In this document: positions 48,721 through 64,000 of the stretch, piece by piece
How positions within the stretch are numbered: the first letter of the stretch is position 1
How the letters are laid out: every line of letters begins with the position of its first letter
Source: Saxidomus purpurata
Lineage: Eukaryota > Mollusca > Bivalvia > Venerida > Veneridae
Direction of reading: 5' to 3'
Assembly (NCBI GenBank): GCA_022818135.1
Contig: JAFMSR010000003.1
Location: 12,516,861 to 12,580,860 of the forward strand
DNA length: 64,000 bases
Made by a program: the position numbers and the translations under genes
The notes under the pieces: model-generated
What the model was told of the DNA's origin: nothing
Databases searched by the model: none
What the model saw: only the letters and a program-made list of their open reading frames with translations

Positions 48721-51060
48721 TGGCAGTCAAAGGTCATATCATCTTTGGAGGTAATTTAAAAAGATATGATATATATTTCATGTCTACTTTGAACTTGTTT
48801 TTTAATAAAGTATTATTAAATCTAGAATTTCTACAGGCGCTGTTGAAAATCTGGTTTGGCGGCATTGCCGCATTTCTTTACTTGTTTTATTAATGTTTGA
48901 CAGAATTGGAGGATTGAGATATATTAATTTACAAAGGGTAAAAAATAATTCCTTAAATTCTGTGATTTGTACTTATCTGGTTTATCAGTAAATTTGATAA
49001 CTGTTTCATCTCAAAACATGATCATATAATTTGACAGCAAGGCAACAAAGTTTATCAAAAGTTTGATACATTCCCAGTCATTAATTTGTAACATGCAGTT
49101 TGATTGAAGTTTAGGTTAGAATATATGTGTTTTATTTTTTGGTAGGCAGTTGTGACATTACATGTTCATATATGTGTATTGCATGGATTCATAGATTTGC
49201 GATCTTAGTGATTTGTTTCAGTTTCATTTACAATTTACTTGAATACTTGTCAGTACTTAGTTTCAATTACATTTGTTAATGCTTAGTTTCGTCCATTTGC
49301 AACCTACACTATGTTACTGATTGTTTTATACATTTACAGTCTATACACTGTTAGTTCTAGCTTGGTATTAAATACATTAACAGTCTTGACTTTGTTACAG
49401 ATTTGTTTCAAAAACATGTACAGTATTTACTTTGTTAGAGCTTTGTTTCAAATATATGTACGGTTTTGACTTGATAGAACTTTGTTTTAAATACATGTAC
49501 AGTAGTTACTTTGTATGAGTTTTGATTCATCTAGACTATGTAAGTGCTTTGTTTCATACATTTACAATATAAACAGTTTTAGGTCTTTACAATTTAACCA
49601 GAAAATCAAGTAAGTGAGTGGAACAAACAACCAAAGGCGGTTGGGATTTTATACTTTATTTACAATCTTCATGATTTCTTTGTTTATACATTTACAATCT
49701 AGACTCTAGTTAGTGCATAAATACGAACATAGTAAACACATACATGTAGTGCTTCGTTTCATACATAGAATAAGTGATACATTTTAGCGCAATAAGTGCT
49801 TGGTTACATTAATTTCATTCTAGATGTGTTTCATCAGTTTCACCGTGTTTTACAGCATTAATAATAGATATATTCTCTGTTTTTGATTATTCAGTTTGCG
49901 CAAGTACTGATCTCTGACTTGAAAAGTTGTCATTTCTACTTTAAAAGTTAATAGTGCCATAATTTTTGTACTTGTAGATATTCATATAGATGACCATTGT
50001 TTGTTTTCAGGTATGTTATTTCCCGTGTGAGTATCAAAAGTGATATTTTTCAGGTCATTAACATTTTGAATCCGTTACTTCAATGAAGCGAGTTTGTCTG
50101 GATATAACCTATTGTTATACTTTTCAGTATATACCTAAAAACTAGGACAGCTGTGTGACAAATCAAAAGTGTTTTAACACAGCTCATGCAATCATGTGGT
50201 TGTACATCATTCTGTCATCCTCATCTCATTATTGTGATTTTTCACTTTTAGGCATCTATATAACACATTCCTTTATATATGTAACAATAAAATTGTGTCT
50301 AGGTATACTATATGTTACAGTATGCTTACAGTTTATTTGTGATAGCCTACAGTCTGACATTTAAAAAATGTCAAAAAGTTAATGGAGATATAACTCACAT
50401 ATTAGTTTTTATCCTGAAATACTTGTCTCTTTGCGCAAGTATTTAGGTCAATGACGTGTATCGCTGCATTGGAATCGATGTAGTTACATGATTTTTTAAT
50501 ACGTTAGAAAGTTGTCTGTTCATTACGAAGGATGCACGCTTCTTGCTGGTTCTCAGGACCGCTGGTACCTTTTTATAATTGAAATACCGTTGAAAACCGA
50601 AAATAGAATACTTTAAATATGAAGTACATCATATTATTTACCATCTCAGAGTTGACATTATTTTTCCAAGTTAACCTTTTAATTATTAAATTTGTTTGCT
50701 CAAGTAAATACAAGATATTGTTTTACGAGTATATTGAATTAATGACTTTAGCTCAAAGCATTTCCATCATGAACAGTAGTCAATAATAGCATATTTAATT
50801 TGCTCATTGCATTTCAAAAACTCACGTTACGTCAATCATAGCATAAAATGTTTCGTTTTTCAATTCAAGCAGCTAACATTTTGATCTCGTTTATTACGTT
50901 TATGCAATATTATATGTATTCATATATTTTATTTTCAAAGTTTATCAGAAGTTTCCAGGAATGAATTTTTTAAGTGTAAGTGTAGAATTTAAGCAGGTTT
51001 CTAATTTTTGCGATAATGGCAGAGATAACCTGACTGCAAGTTCATGTCTCATGCGTTTTT
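48721..51060. repeat. AT-rich spacer with degenerate ~60-bp repeats
   Basis: Between about 49230 and 49790 the sequence repeats a loose unit of about 55-65 bp (TTTGTTTCAAATACATGTACAGT...ACTTTGTTAGAGC and variants), roughly nine copies. No gene is seen in the rest. Confidence 0.5.
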
Positions 51061-52160
51061 AGCTCGACTTTTTGAAGAAAAGGCGAGCTATCCTACTCGT
51101 CTCGGCGTGTGCGTCGCTTTGGTGTCACACCTTGATTAAGTTTTTCGCATCACCCCGCTTTATTTCAAAACCAGTAGAAATATTGCTTTGAAACTTACAA
51201 TACTTATTTACCATCATGACCTCAATCAACAGACACTAAAAGATAACTCTTTCAAGGTTTTGTCAGAACTATGGCCCTTTGTCGGCTTAGAAAGTACATT
51301 GAACTTGATTAATGTTTTCGTACCACCCAATTTTATTTCAAAACCGTTACAGATATTGCTTTTTAAACTTATCATACTTATTTACCATCATTACCTCCAT
51401 CCACGGACAAAAGTACATAACTCTGTGAAGGTTTTCGTCAGAATTATGACCCTTTGTTTACTTAGAAAATACATTGAATCTGGGTAAAATCCACTAATTG
51501 ACTTGACCCTTTGAGTCAACTCATTGCTGTGAAACCTGAAACACTTGTTTGCATCATGACCCCCATCTTTAAGCAAGAGAAGGTAACTCTGTCAAAGCCC
51601 TTTCTCGACTTAAAATCTTGGTTAAGTTTTTCGTACCATTCCACTTTTTGACATACTAGTAACTATTTGCGATATTACTTTGAAAATTGGAATACTTGTT
51701 AACAATCATGATCCACAAATGTAGGCAGAAGAAGGTAACTCTGTCAAGAATTTCATTTGAATTATGGCCCTTTTCGACTTAGAAGCTCAGTTATTTTGTG
51801 TACTTGTTCACATGTTGACTCAACCATTTGAGGTATTACCTTGAAAGTTGAAATATTTGTGTTCCACCATGACACCTATTTGTAAGCAAGAGAAGATAAC
51901 TATGTGAAAAAGTTGTTTTGATTGTACTAAGAAATAACTAGTTGAAGTCTGTTGTGCAACTTGCACTGTCAAACTTTGATGTAGTATTCAGGGATATTTA
52001 ACAATTAAGTAACATAACTCTTAACTTACATGTATTGTTTTGCTACTTACGGCCCTTGTATTAACTGATCCTTGTTCTGTCCTTTTCTGCCAAAGTTTTG
52101 TTTTATTGGCAAGCACTAAAAAAAAACGAGCGCACTGTCTTACTGACAGCTCTTGTTTTC
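51061..52160 (+). repeat. Tandem-array element with AGCTCG hairpin start
   Basis: It begins with a hairpin at 51061-51089 (AGCTCGACTTTT / AAAAGGCGAGCT), then ACTCGTCTCGGCGTGTGCGTCG. Four or five degenerate units of about 140-170 bp follow, sharing CTTGATTAAGTTTTTCG, GATATTGCTTTGAAA and CATCATGACC. It ends near GACAGCTCTTGTT at about 52147-52159. Hairpin plus tandem core is the same layout as the other arrays. Confidence 0.6.
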
Positions 52161-53449
52161 TGTTAAATGTTAGATTGTATATTATACTTAGATATGTATT
52201 GAATTATGTGTTTCTGCGATTTCAAGATTGTGTTTTTCTTTGTCTACAACCATTTTGTTGAAATTTGTCTCGGCTAACTCAAGTTCACGTACAAAATATA
52301 AATGTATGAATGCAATGAGGGACTGCATAATACTCTTCTGTTTCAAATAGGGTAATGTTGTCTATAAAATTTTAATTTACATGCTTTGTCCGATTTTATG
52401 GGGGTTTTTTGGAAGCCGGTTGGTAACACAAATAATGTATCTTGCAATAGAAATAAAAGTTTTGGATTCTCAGTCATTCGGTTGAAGTATAATTTTTTAA
52501 AAGAAAATGAAAATAGATATGCCTGAGTCAGGCGGGCAGTGGGATGAAACATTTATTGGCACATACATTTCGTGGTTTACGAAATGTCCGACTTTAAGAA
52601 AGCAGACTGTTCGTTGAAACTTTTATATTGCCATACGACACGTGTGTTACAATGCAGAATAATAAGTTTGGTTATTTAATCAATTTTGACATCAGCACAA
52701 GGTGGCCAGAATGATGACAGTGCGTTTAATTATGGAACACAGTGCCAAAATGGTGATGCAAGTTAACTTTTGGGTTTATAGGGAATATAGTTTCTGTTAA
52801 ATTATAATATATTTTATCTTTTTAACTCACCTGCGCCTATTGTGACCCTCAATGTTTGTAATTTTTCTGAGCCAAAAACTCTAGATGACCTATTTGTATG
52901 GGTAGGTTGTCCGTCGTCCGTCGTATATCGTCCATTCTTAACATTCATTACATGCCCTTCTTCTCTGAATCTGCATGTCACAGTTTAACACTGAAACTTG
53001 CTCTGTAGCATCCTTGTATTTACTTTAAGAAGTATGCAATTCTTCCTGTCCGATGCACACATGTGTCATTGTTTTTAAAAGTAGAAAACTCCTTGAAGGG
53101 CTCCTCTTGAATACAGTGGTAAAAAAGTCCTTGCATTGAAAAAAATCTTCTGGACCACAGCACAAAGGCACTACTGTTACTACTATACTGTACACTACTG
53201 CGGTATTAGGGTGTGCATGGTGACGTAATGTTGATCACTTGAAATCTAGCTTACCCAGGTGAAGGACTTAGTACCAAAATAGTCCTCTTGTTATTAGTTT
53301 ATATCTTGATCTTTAAATGTGTTACACATGTACTTATATGGGTATCTGTGACTATGTCTTGTTGTAAAGAGCAATGGTAGTCAGGTGAGCGTTTTAGAAC
53401 CTTCATTGCCCTCGTGTTTATATTGACAATTATAGTCGTTATTTTATCA
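52161..53449. other. Spacer, no gene seen
   Basis: Contains a short GTCCGTCGTCCGTCGTATATCG run near 52908 with repeat-like flanks (TAACTCACCTG... to about 53400), probably another decayed array. No supported exon. Confidence 0.35.
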
Positions 53450-53451
53450 GA

Positions 53452-53686
53452 TGGTCTGATAGTACTTTATGGTTTTATTGTCTAAATGTACATACTGCAT
53501 GGTATTAATAGTTTCTGTCTTGAGCACGCGGTTCAGCTCGAAGTATCCGTCACCGTGGGTAACCGTTTTGGCGGGAACAAAGCTCTGCCGAGTTCCGTCA
53601 ATACAGTTACCCGAGGTGACGATATTTCTATCTGAGCCAAATGTCTCATCATAGAAACTGTTTCTTTCATACCGTCTTGCACTTTA
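53452..53686 (-). CDS. Coding-like terminal exon of unknown gene
   Basis: On the minus strand a GC-richer stretch is open for about 76 codons from an acceptor-like TTTTCCTTTGCTACTTAAAG to a TGA at about 53454-53452. It includes YERNSFYDETFGSDRN, then TSGNCIDGTRQSF, then THGDGYFELNRVL. Base composition and amino-acid mix are far more protein-like than anything for several kb on either side. There is no ATG near its start, so it would be a last exon. I could not find a phase-compatible upstream exon, and I do not recognise the family. It may be the last exon of a minus-strand gene or a decayed gene fragment. Confidence 0.4.
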
Positions 53687-53699
53687 AGTAGCAAAGGAA

Positions 53700-56600
53700 A
53701 ATTAGCATACGAAAAAGGTCCTTAGATACTGCTTGGAAGAACATATGCGTTACGTCTAATTCACGATTTGGAGAGGAGTGAAGATCACCATGGGTAAAAT
53801 ACCGTCAATTCGATATAAAAGAAATAATGTTATTTTGATTGGTTTATATACATATTGCACTTGAAGTACAGAATTTATGATTTTTTGTTGCATCGTTTTA
53901 TATTTTGAATTTTATAACTACAGTGTTCTTAATCTGGCGTACAAAATAGTATTTGAATATACTGGTATATTTGTCTCCTTTTACTTGTAATATAGATAAT
54001 GTACATGAAGCATACAGTTGTGACTTTTTGTTTCAGCGTGTAATGTATTGAGACGTATGATTAATGTTTTTGTTTTGCCTTTTTGTACCCCTGTTTCTAG
54101 ACAAAACGTAATCACCTGCGGCGGGCTGTGTTCACCAAAGTTCTCCACAATCTAACTTGAATAATCACTAAATTTTAAACATTGGCATAATGTCTTAGCA
54201 AAGTTGGATAACGGTCAAGGTCGTCCTAAGACATCTAAATTAATGCTCGCCATACCAGCGCCTTTGAAAGCCATCCAAAGTCTTATAATAGTCATTTAGT
54301 AATTACATTTAACTAAATGTCCATTGGGGCTAACATTTACTAGTCAAACTGGATTATCAAGTGGTAGCTTTCCAGTTATGGCAAGTGTCAGGTGTCGGAC
54401 TTGTGTAACTGAGCACTCATAAATGCCTATGTGAACATATGCCCTCAAACATGGGAAGTTTTTTTAATTTGACCCAATTCAAGATTTACACTAAATATTC
54501 CCCTTTCGGGGAACAGCATTAACTGGATGATCACGTGGTAACGTTCGTAATTCCGTCCGTCAGTCAGACAAATGTAACGTTGGCTAAACGATTTGCAATT
54601 CTTAAAATTGTCTTCATAAAATTGAACGTGCATTGTATATATTGACAAACGGTATAGCCCTCAAATGTCTATCATTCTTGTCAAGTTATTCCAAATTTAC
54701 GATTCAAAACTCGAAACGATTTATATCTGGTTGAAGACTTTCGTTGAGATAAAACACTTCATTTTACATACATGATTTAGCATAATAAAACTGTTCAAAT
54801 TTTAATGCTGGTCAGTAAGGGTCGAAAGTTCATGCAGATATATTTGTTGAGAAGTTTGAACAGGTGCAATCTATTATAACTGTTGCTCTGTATACGTTAG
54901 ATGTATGCTAGACTTTACCATTGCAAGTTCTTGTACAAATGTAAATAGTATTGCATAAGTAAACGATTTGACTAAAAACCCATGTTGCAAGTTGTTGGAA
55001 TGAATGTCCCGTTTCTGAGTCTGTTTCTTTTATTTTACATTTTGGCAATAAATATTTAAAGTTGAAGCTATAAAGATGTTCCATATCTTAAGATTACTTC
55101 TATCAAACTTTCATATTGGCCTTGCTTATGACATAAGTGTTTTGAGGCCGCCAAAGTTTGTAGGTCAAGGTCACATGTGACTGCAATGCCTTATATATTT
55201 CAGATTCTTGCATCTCTAATATGACGAGCTTCTTAAGCATTGTCTTTTTCGAGGTTTCAAATTGCCGCATATCAACTGATGTCAAAGGGCTGTAATATGC
55301 CGCCAATGTTTCGGTCAAGGTACATTGTTCATAGTGTCTAAATGTTGCCTAATTGTAGGGCATTTTGTATACTTTTCCGTTTCTTGAGATTTCTTATCGC
55401 TTTTAAAGATAGCTTAAGACACAAGGGTCATTGTATTTACAAAGTTTGTAGGTATTAAAAAATTAAACAGTTGCCATTACACTTGGTTTTTGACCATATA
55501 CAAAATTGTGGTATATTCTGAACCAAGTAAGAGGGCGACACAAGAGTTCTATTGAACACATCAGGTCTTGGACAAGATGTCCGGGCATGGTTGCCGTTGT
55601 GCGCACCTGCTTTTTAGGCTTAACAAACGTGACTGAGGTGAAAATAACCGCATCTTGTAAATTAATAGCAAGTAAAGAGAAAAGAAAATCTGTCAAATGT
55701 TATAAACTTATTTGATTAAAGACTAAAAATGCAGCAAGCTATGTACGAGTTTTTATAAGACAAATGACAGCGACTTCGTTTTGTTTGTTTAGATAAAAAG
55801 TAAAGATGTATTTCAGGGTTCTTAAATGTGTTAGAAATGTATCGAAATGATCTAGATCTACGCATGTACATACCATTTTTACAAATAATATTCAATTATG
55901 CTCGAAATATTTTGGTTGACGAATTAAAACTTGCCTTCCGAAAATTAGAACACAATATGCTCCATTTAATGTACAATTCTAAAATCAGGAAGAAATTTAT
56001 AAGCATGTTAGTCGAAGGCTTTTATGAAAACCATTTCATTAAGTAAATACATTATTTAGAATAGATTAGAATGTTATATTTCCTTAAGAGGTCAGTAAAT
56101 CGAAATAGTTTTGGCTCGATATTATTTGTTGTAAACAAAATGGTTGACGTAAATCTATTAACAGGTGACTCTATTATAACTGTTGAAATCTATCTACCTA
56201 AATACATGTATGTAGTCTAATTTCAAGTATATAAAAACATGTGTATCGAGTCCATAAAAACTTTGTCTAAAAACAGCCAAACTGAAGTATTTTGCGAATA
56301 AATGTCAGGTTGCTTGAAACGTCCATTTGCTTAATTATTTATACCAGCCTTATATAAGTAAGATGATTAAATGAAGATTTAAATGAAGACTTCGGTCATA
56401 TAGTATAAATGTAACTCATATGGTAGTGTCAAATAACGTATGTGTATCAAACGTTATATCGGTCTATGCATTCATTAAATTTATGGTTCGTTATTGTCAC
56501 ATGATAAATAAATTCATAGTTAGATCGATCTTCACCGAATAAAAAAAGTCTTTTTCGCGTAATTTAGCTTGGCCGCAATCTGCAAATTGTGTAGGCTGTA

Positions 56601-57400
56601 ATTATCAAGCAATTGATCCGTGTGCAATATGCAATGATGTGTACAAGTAAGATTAAATGGGGGTTGCCAATTAACAAGAAATCATATCGAATACTTTTAT
56701 GTGACTTATGCCCTAGGCTAGATCCAGATAAATTCCATCAATTAACCATGGCAACGTTGTAAAATGAGAATTGTGTTGTTTGATTTTAATTAAATGGATT
56801 TTAAGAATAAGGTTTTTGATCCGATATCAAAAGTAAGTGGTATTTTTAGCCCATAAGTATCTGAGTCATCATTGGTCATCAATATAGGGCCTTTAATTTA
56901 ATTGACGATGGTCTTTAGAAAAATTTTGGAATATAAATAACAGAAAACATATCAAGAACTTAAAATCTAAAGCATAAAAAACACGAATCTATGTATTGAA
57001 TGATATCATACGGTTCCTAGTAATAAAAAGATTGATTGTGGGAAAATTTTCAACATAACTTCTCGGATATGACCTAATGATTTTCGACCTGATTTTAGTT
57101 AGGTCTAGACATCTACCAGCAAAGTTAGAAACCACTTTGGAAATATATATCATAAATCAGGACAAGTTTGTAAAAATAAAAATGATTTATCTTAATAAAT
57201 GGAGCAAACTTAAAGAAAAGACTTCAAACATATAGATTTATTTTAGATTTCTGATTCAAAAATACATTTTCTGTCTACATTTGCCCAATGCATGAAACTT
57301 TCATGTGCCTAACGTTCATTTAACACTCATTTTCAAGACCATTTTTAAAAAAAATAATCTAGACATTAATATCGTTAACAAGTTGAAATAAGTATATAAT
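53700..57400. other. AT-rich spacer, no supported gene
   Basis: Open frames such as 55828-56046 have no recognisable content, and 55103-55318 overlaps a GGTCAAGGTCACATGTGACT repeat. No clear exon or element boundary is seen. Confidence 0.4.
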
Positions 57401-59160
57401 CTAGATAAAGCCTGTGGTTTTTGTTTAACGTCTAAAGTCGGGTTTGGGAAAAATGAAGAATATGTTAAAAAAAAAGAAGCTTCGTCCCTATTTGACCAAT
57501 CAATGCGGATTCTCAAGTCAATGAATTTTTGACAATTTCATAGTCAATTTGCTGTATTTCGGTGGGTATCAAACTTTTACAAATGTATTGTTTGAACAGT
57601 GTTGTTTTAAATGCCACCTTTTCAATAGTCAATGTTCATCAAATAGGTATTTTTAACAATTGACAACTGGTTTCGCGAAAAACCGAAGTAAAACAATATT
57701 TTGTACACGATAAAATAACATTTCAAGAACAAGTAAAAGTGGTTAAAGAAGAAATACTCGGTTAGGAAAAAAACCGTTTTTGAAACCTGCTTTGGTCTTG
57801 CCTAAACCTAGTATCAGACAGATGCGGGGAAGAAAGATAAGCCATCTAACCAGCAACTTGCTCTGGCTTATAAAAACTAGGCCCGTTAATTATAAGAGGC
57901 CAGGCATATTATACAGTAAGTGGAAGCTAACATGAAATTTAGCCTCATAAATAAAAGAGACAAACATAAAACTGATAAATAAAGTGAAATGGAGTAGCAA
58001 AGTGAATCAACATGACTCCAAGGTCATACAGGCTTAATATTTAAATTCCGTTTCAAAAGTGTTTCACCCACAGATGGTGTGCCCAATGACATCTTCCAAT
58101 AAAAAGACAAAAGTGCGCAAAACTTGTTTCTGATAAAAGATTAAATAATCTAAACAGTTTAATTTGTTGAAAGATTTATGAAATCTTAAATAACCTAAAA
58201 GTGAGTGTTAGAGGCTAAGGTTCTGCGTTCTCAAGGTTGCGTTACCCCATGGGTTTATAACTGTACTTCTATATAATCACCAGTAGTGTATATTGTTTAG
58301 CAAGTGGACTTGGGTAAAATGACGAATTGAATAAAAGAAAGAAGCTTTCTCCACAATCTACCAAAATCAAATTTCGTATACACTCCTAAAAGGCAAGTGA
58401 GTTATATTATTTATGGGTGACAATTAATACCAGAGTCAACTTTTCTGAATCTACCAAGGTTGGTATCTATGGCCGGAACTTCTTAAAAATTGTATTGTTT
58501 TAACATGTTTGTTTTAAATGCCGCCTTTTAATGTACACCGTAGACGCCTAAGCACAACTGCCATCTGTTTTCGCGACACACCGTGGTAAACAATATTTTG
58601 TGCGACGATAAAATAACTTTTCAACTAAAGAGATCGTGGTCAAGAAAATCAAGTTGGAATAAATAAAGTTTCATTGACATTTTTTGCTCTGGCTAAACCA
58701 GTTTCAACAAGCGGACCCTAAACTCAATTAGCGATCATTCCTCTGGCAAAAGGTTGCCCGAAGGCTAATTTAGAACAATATTATACTAGTATGGCTAATC
58801 ATTGTAAGGCTTCAAGAGACTCGGATTTCTTACATAAAGGAAACGATACATTAGCAGAGTTCGTGACCATGTCCGCATAAGTCGTCGGCTATCCGAATGA
58901 TTATGTCCAGGACTTTCATATGCTCTGCACAGATGGTATGACACAGCTTCCAACAAAAAGAGTTTCAAGTACCTCAAAACTTGTTCCAGTTAAAAATTAT
59001 TGAAGGGTCATTGACTTACACATCTGTTATTAGATTTCACAAAATATTTTACCAATAGAAAGAAATTTAAAAGGTTATGGTTGTGTAGTATAGGTTTTGC
59101 CGTTCATCCCAAGGTTGCTGGTTCACTACTGGTAGATATTGTTGTCATGTAACTTACAAA
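57400..59160. repeat. Diverged tandem duplication, period ~0.88 kb
   Basis: Blocks in the first copy recur in order in the second: TTTTAAATGCCACCTTTT (57606) with TTTTAAATGCCGCCTTTT (58512); AACAATATTTTGTACACGATAAAATAAC (57691) with AACAATATTTTGTGCGACGATAAAATAAC (58589); CACAGATGGTGTG (58070) with CACAGATGGTATG (58927); AAAACTTGTTTCTGA (58118) with AAAACTTGTTCCAGT (58976). No coding potential is seen. Function unknown. Confidence 0.7.
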
Positions 59161-59382
59161 TAATGACACCTAATTAGGAATTGGACGTTTATAGTGACTA
59201 TCCTTGACCAGTTATACAAGCCTATTACAACAGCTTAATAGCCTAAAATGACATTTGGGATAGGCTAACCAAAAAGGCTAGCTTGGTAATACCTCATTTC
59301 TCGGTTACATGAATACCGAAACTTCTTCCTATCGTTTCAGCTCAGTGGAAAGTCTACTCCTAAAATTGCGTTGCATCTAGTT

Positions 59383-59731
59383 AGGCGTATTAAATACATG
59401 TTAATATGATAGAATTTATGATATTTGACTCGTATGAATATTGTATGTTGTGCGAATAAATTTAAAAGAATATTTTTTGTATTCTATTTTATTTATTTAT
59501 TTCTTCACATACGTTCATTATAATTATGCTCCATCAATTACATGTAAATCTTTGAGGTATTATTGTGATTCTCACAGGTTCGCAGACGTTATGAACACCG
59601 AATGTAACATATTCAACTATAAACAAAAAAACCTCCCAAAGTCATTTTTGGCTTAATATTATTTTCTAAAACTTTGCATACGAGTCAAATATAAAAAATT
59701 CTATCATATTTATATGTATTTAATGCAATCA
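59383..59731. mobile_element. Inverted-repeat MITE
   Basis: The left arm TTAAATACATGTTAATATGA... ending TTTGACTCGTATG (about 59388-59434) is mirrored by CATACGAGTCAAATATA...TCATATTTATATGTATTTAA (about 59676-59726). The arms are about 50 bp, the spacer about 240 bp and AT-rich. No transposase. Confidence 0.7.
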
Positions 59732-60284
59732 AGTATATAGAACGCCTGTACTAAGTAGATTCCGGTAATCGAAAACCGATTTTGGTAGATTCCGGTAAAA
59801 AAGTCGATTCCGGTATTCACTATAACTGATATTTATCACTTTTTGGTTTAATGCCCCAGGACCACATAACAGACAGCTCTTATTTTACTCGGATTAAGAG
59901 ATAAATGTCTTACCAGCAGAAATGACCTTTATTTGTACCAAAAACATTCATAACTTCGTGCCTCAGCGTAGACAGCTTAACAGGTGTACAAAGTTTTAAT
60001 CAGTACAAACTGCACCGAAATGTTTTTAACTATAAAGACTTATGAGAGGTGACTGTCTTGCTCCAACCCAACACCCAACAGAGGACCAAGTACATTCTAG
60101 ATCTGGATTTACGTCCTGTACTTTGAAGAAGATAAAGCTATTTTTAGTAGCCTGAAAATAATTGTTATGGCTAAAATTTAGCAACATATTTTCAAAAATC
60201 CAGGGGAAGCCTTTATCATATTTCTTTTAGTCGATCACTTTTCCTCTGTTTTTCTCCTTACATGAAAATTAAAATTCATTGCAG
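59732..60284. other. Katanin 5' flank
   Basis: A GATTCCGGTA motif repeats three times at 59758-59816. No exon is seen. The katanin start exon is preceded by a good acceptor (TTCATTGCAG ending 60284), so its 5' UTR begins in an exon further upstream that I could not place. Confidence 0.4.
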
Positions 60285-63309
<3,025 letters not shown>

Positions 63310-63598
63310 TAAACTGATTTAAGTGGTTGTAGACATTAGGTGTTTAAATCCGCTTAACTTAGATACATTGAAGACAGGGTCTTTACAAGTTATATAAGCT
63401 AACTTTGATGTCTGCTTCCTAGATTCTTGATGAGACCTACTCCAAAGTTTCTGCACACAAGATAGAAGGTCTGCTATTAGCTGGATTTGAACCATTGACC
63501 TCATTGTCTGGAAGTCCAATGCCTTTGTACCATTGTATTATTGATGAAAAAATTGTCAGTGTACTTAAAGAATAAACAGTTCCACCTTACAAGAGTGT

Positions 63599-63840
63599 CA
63601 GCCCGGATAGCTCAATAGGGCAGAGGCAGACTGTAATGGGGCTGGGTTCGATTCCCAGGGCTACCAACAAAATACAACAGTCTCGGATGAGACTAAAAAA
63701 CCGAGGTCCCATGTATGGGGGAAAACCTGGCATGATAGACCAGGGGGGTCCTGGAATTGGCCTATGTATTGCACATCCCCGAAAACTAAAAATGAACTCT
63801 CGGGCAATGTAAACCGGTACCAACGATAAAAACCTTAATA
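63599..63840 (+). mobile_element. tRNA-derived SINE, family A, copy 2
   Basis: The head GATAGCTCAATAGGGCAGAGGC ... GGGTTCGATTCCC and the body CGGATGAGACTAAAAAACCGAGGTCCCATG, CCTGGCATGATAGACCAGG and AAACCGGTACCAACGATAAA match the copy at 5756-6069, with small deletions. It lies in the katanin intron after 63249. The open frame on the opposite strand (63587-63823) is an artefact of it. Confidence 0.75.
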
Positions 63841-64000
63841 GACCATACCATACCTTACAAACTATTTTTTACAAGTGAGAGGTCCTTAAGCTTTTTAACA
63901 TTACCTCTGACTGCGTACATCGTTTTTATACCCAATCCCATATACTGTAAATTTGGTAATCATTGCGATGATTTAATTTTAGCGAATTTCACACTTCGCT

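Noticed and set aside
54230..54330. Minus-strand exon encoding DYYKTLDGFQRRW upstream of the orphan exon
   Set aside because: The donor phase fits, but there is no acceptor between the upstream in-frame stop and the coding-like part.

Overview
The window looks like nuclear DNA of a bivalve mollusc. It is AT-rich, with small exons separated by introns that follow GT-AG rules. Introns and spacers are full of repeats typical of bivalves: tandem arrays of about 140-200 bp units ending in (ACGG)n microsatellites and hairpins (pearl/Helentron-like), tRNA-derived SINEs, and foldback or hAT-like MITEs. I see no prokaryotic, viral or organellar genes. The species cannot be determined from what I can see.

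Layout. (1) 1-975, minus: two exons of an unrecognised Pro/Ser-rich gene running off the left edge. (2) 7227-7649, plus: a complete Mediator subunit MED21 in one uninterrupted coding exon. (3) 28604-14089, minus: a 15-exon gene, phase-consistent throughout, for an 833-residue protein of the 'circularly permutated Ras protein 1-like' group. It has a C2C2 zinc ribbon, a VWA domain with an intact metal site, and a Sec23/Sec24-like tail, but no P-loop GTPase domain that I can find. Its 3' UTR probably runs to about 11550. (4) 33768-46850, plus: a STAND/NLR-like gene with an N-terminal death-fold-like domain, NB-ARC ATPase, TPRs and an acidic Ser-rich tail. The best model is 11 coding exons and 1272 residues, and depends on a 14-nt microexon; otherwise the reading frame ends after 959 residues. 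(5) About 53690-53450, minus: one coding-like terminal exon of unknown identity. (6) 60285-63249 and beyond, plus: the 5' half of a katanin p60 ATPase gene, cut by the right edge before the AAA core and carrying an apparent 2-nt frameshift in coding exon 2.

The VWA gene and the NB-ARC gene are divergent, with start codons 5.2 kb apart. The NB-ARC gene has the layout of a signal-sensing, self-oligomerising switch (innate immunity or cell death), but its ligand and output cannot be read from sequence. Nothing shows that the genes in this window act together. MED21 (transcription), katanin (microtubule severing) and the VWA protein are probably independent.

All exon models were assembled by eye from splice sites, phase and translation, without transcripts or database searches.
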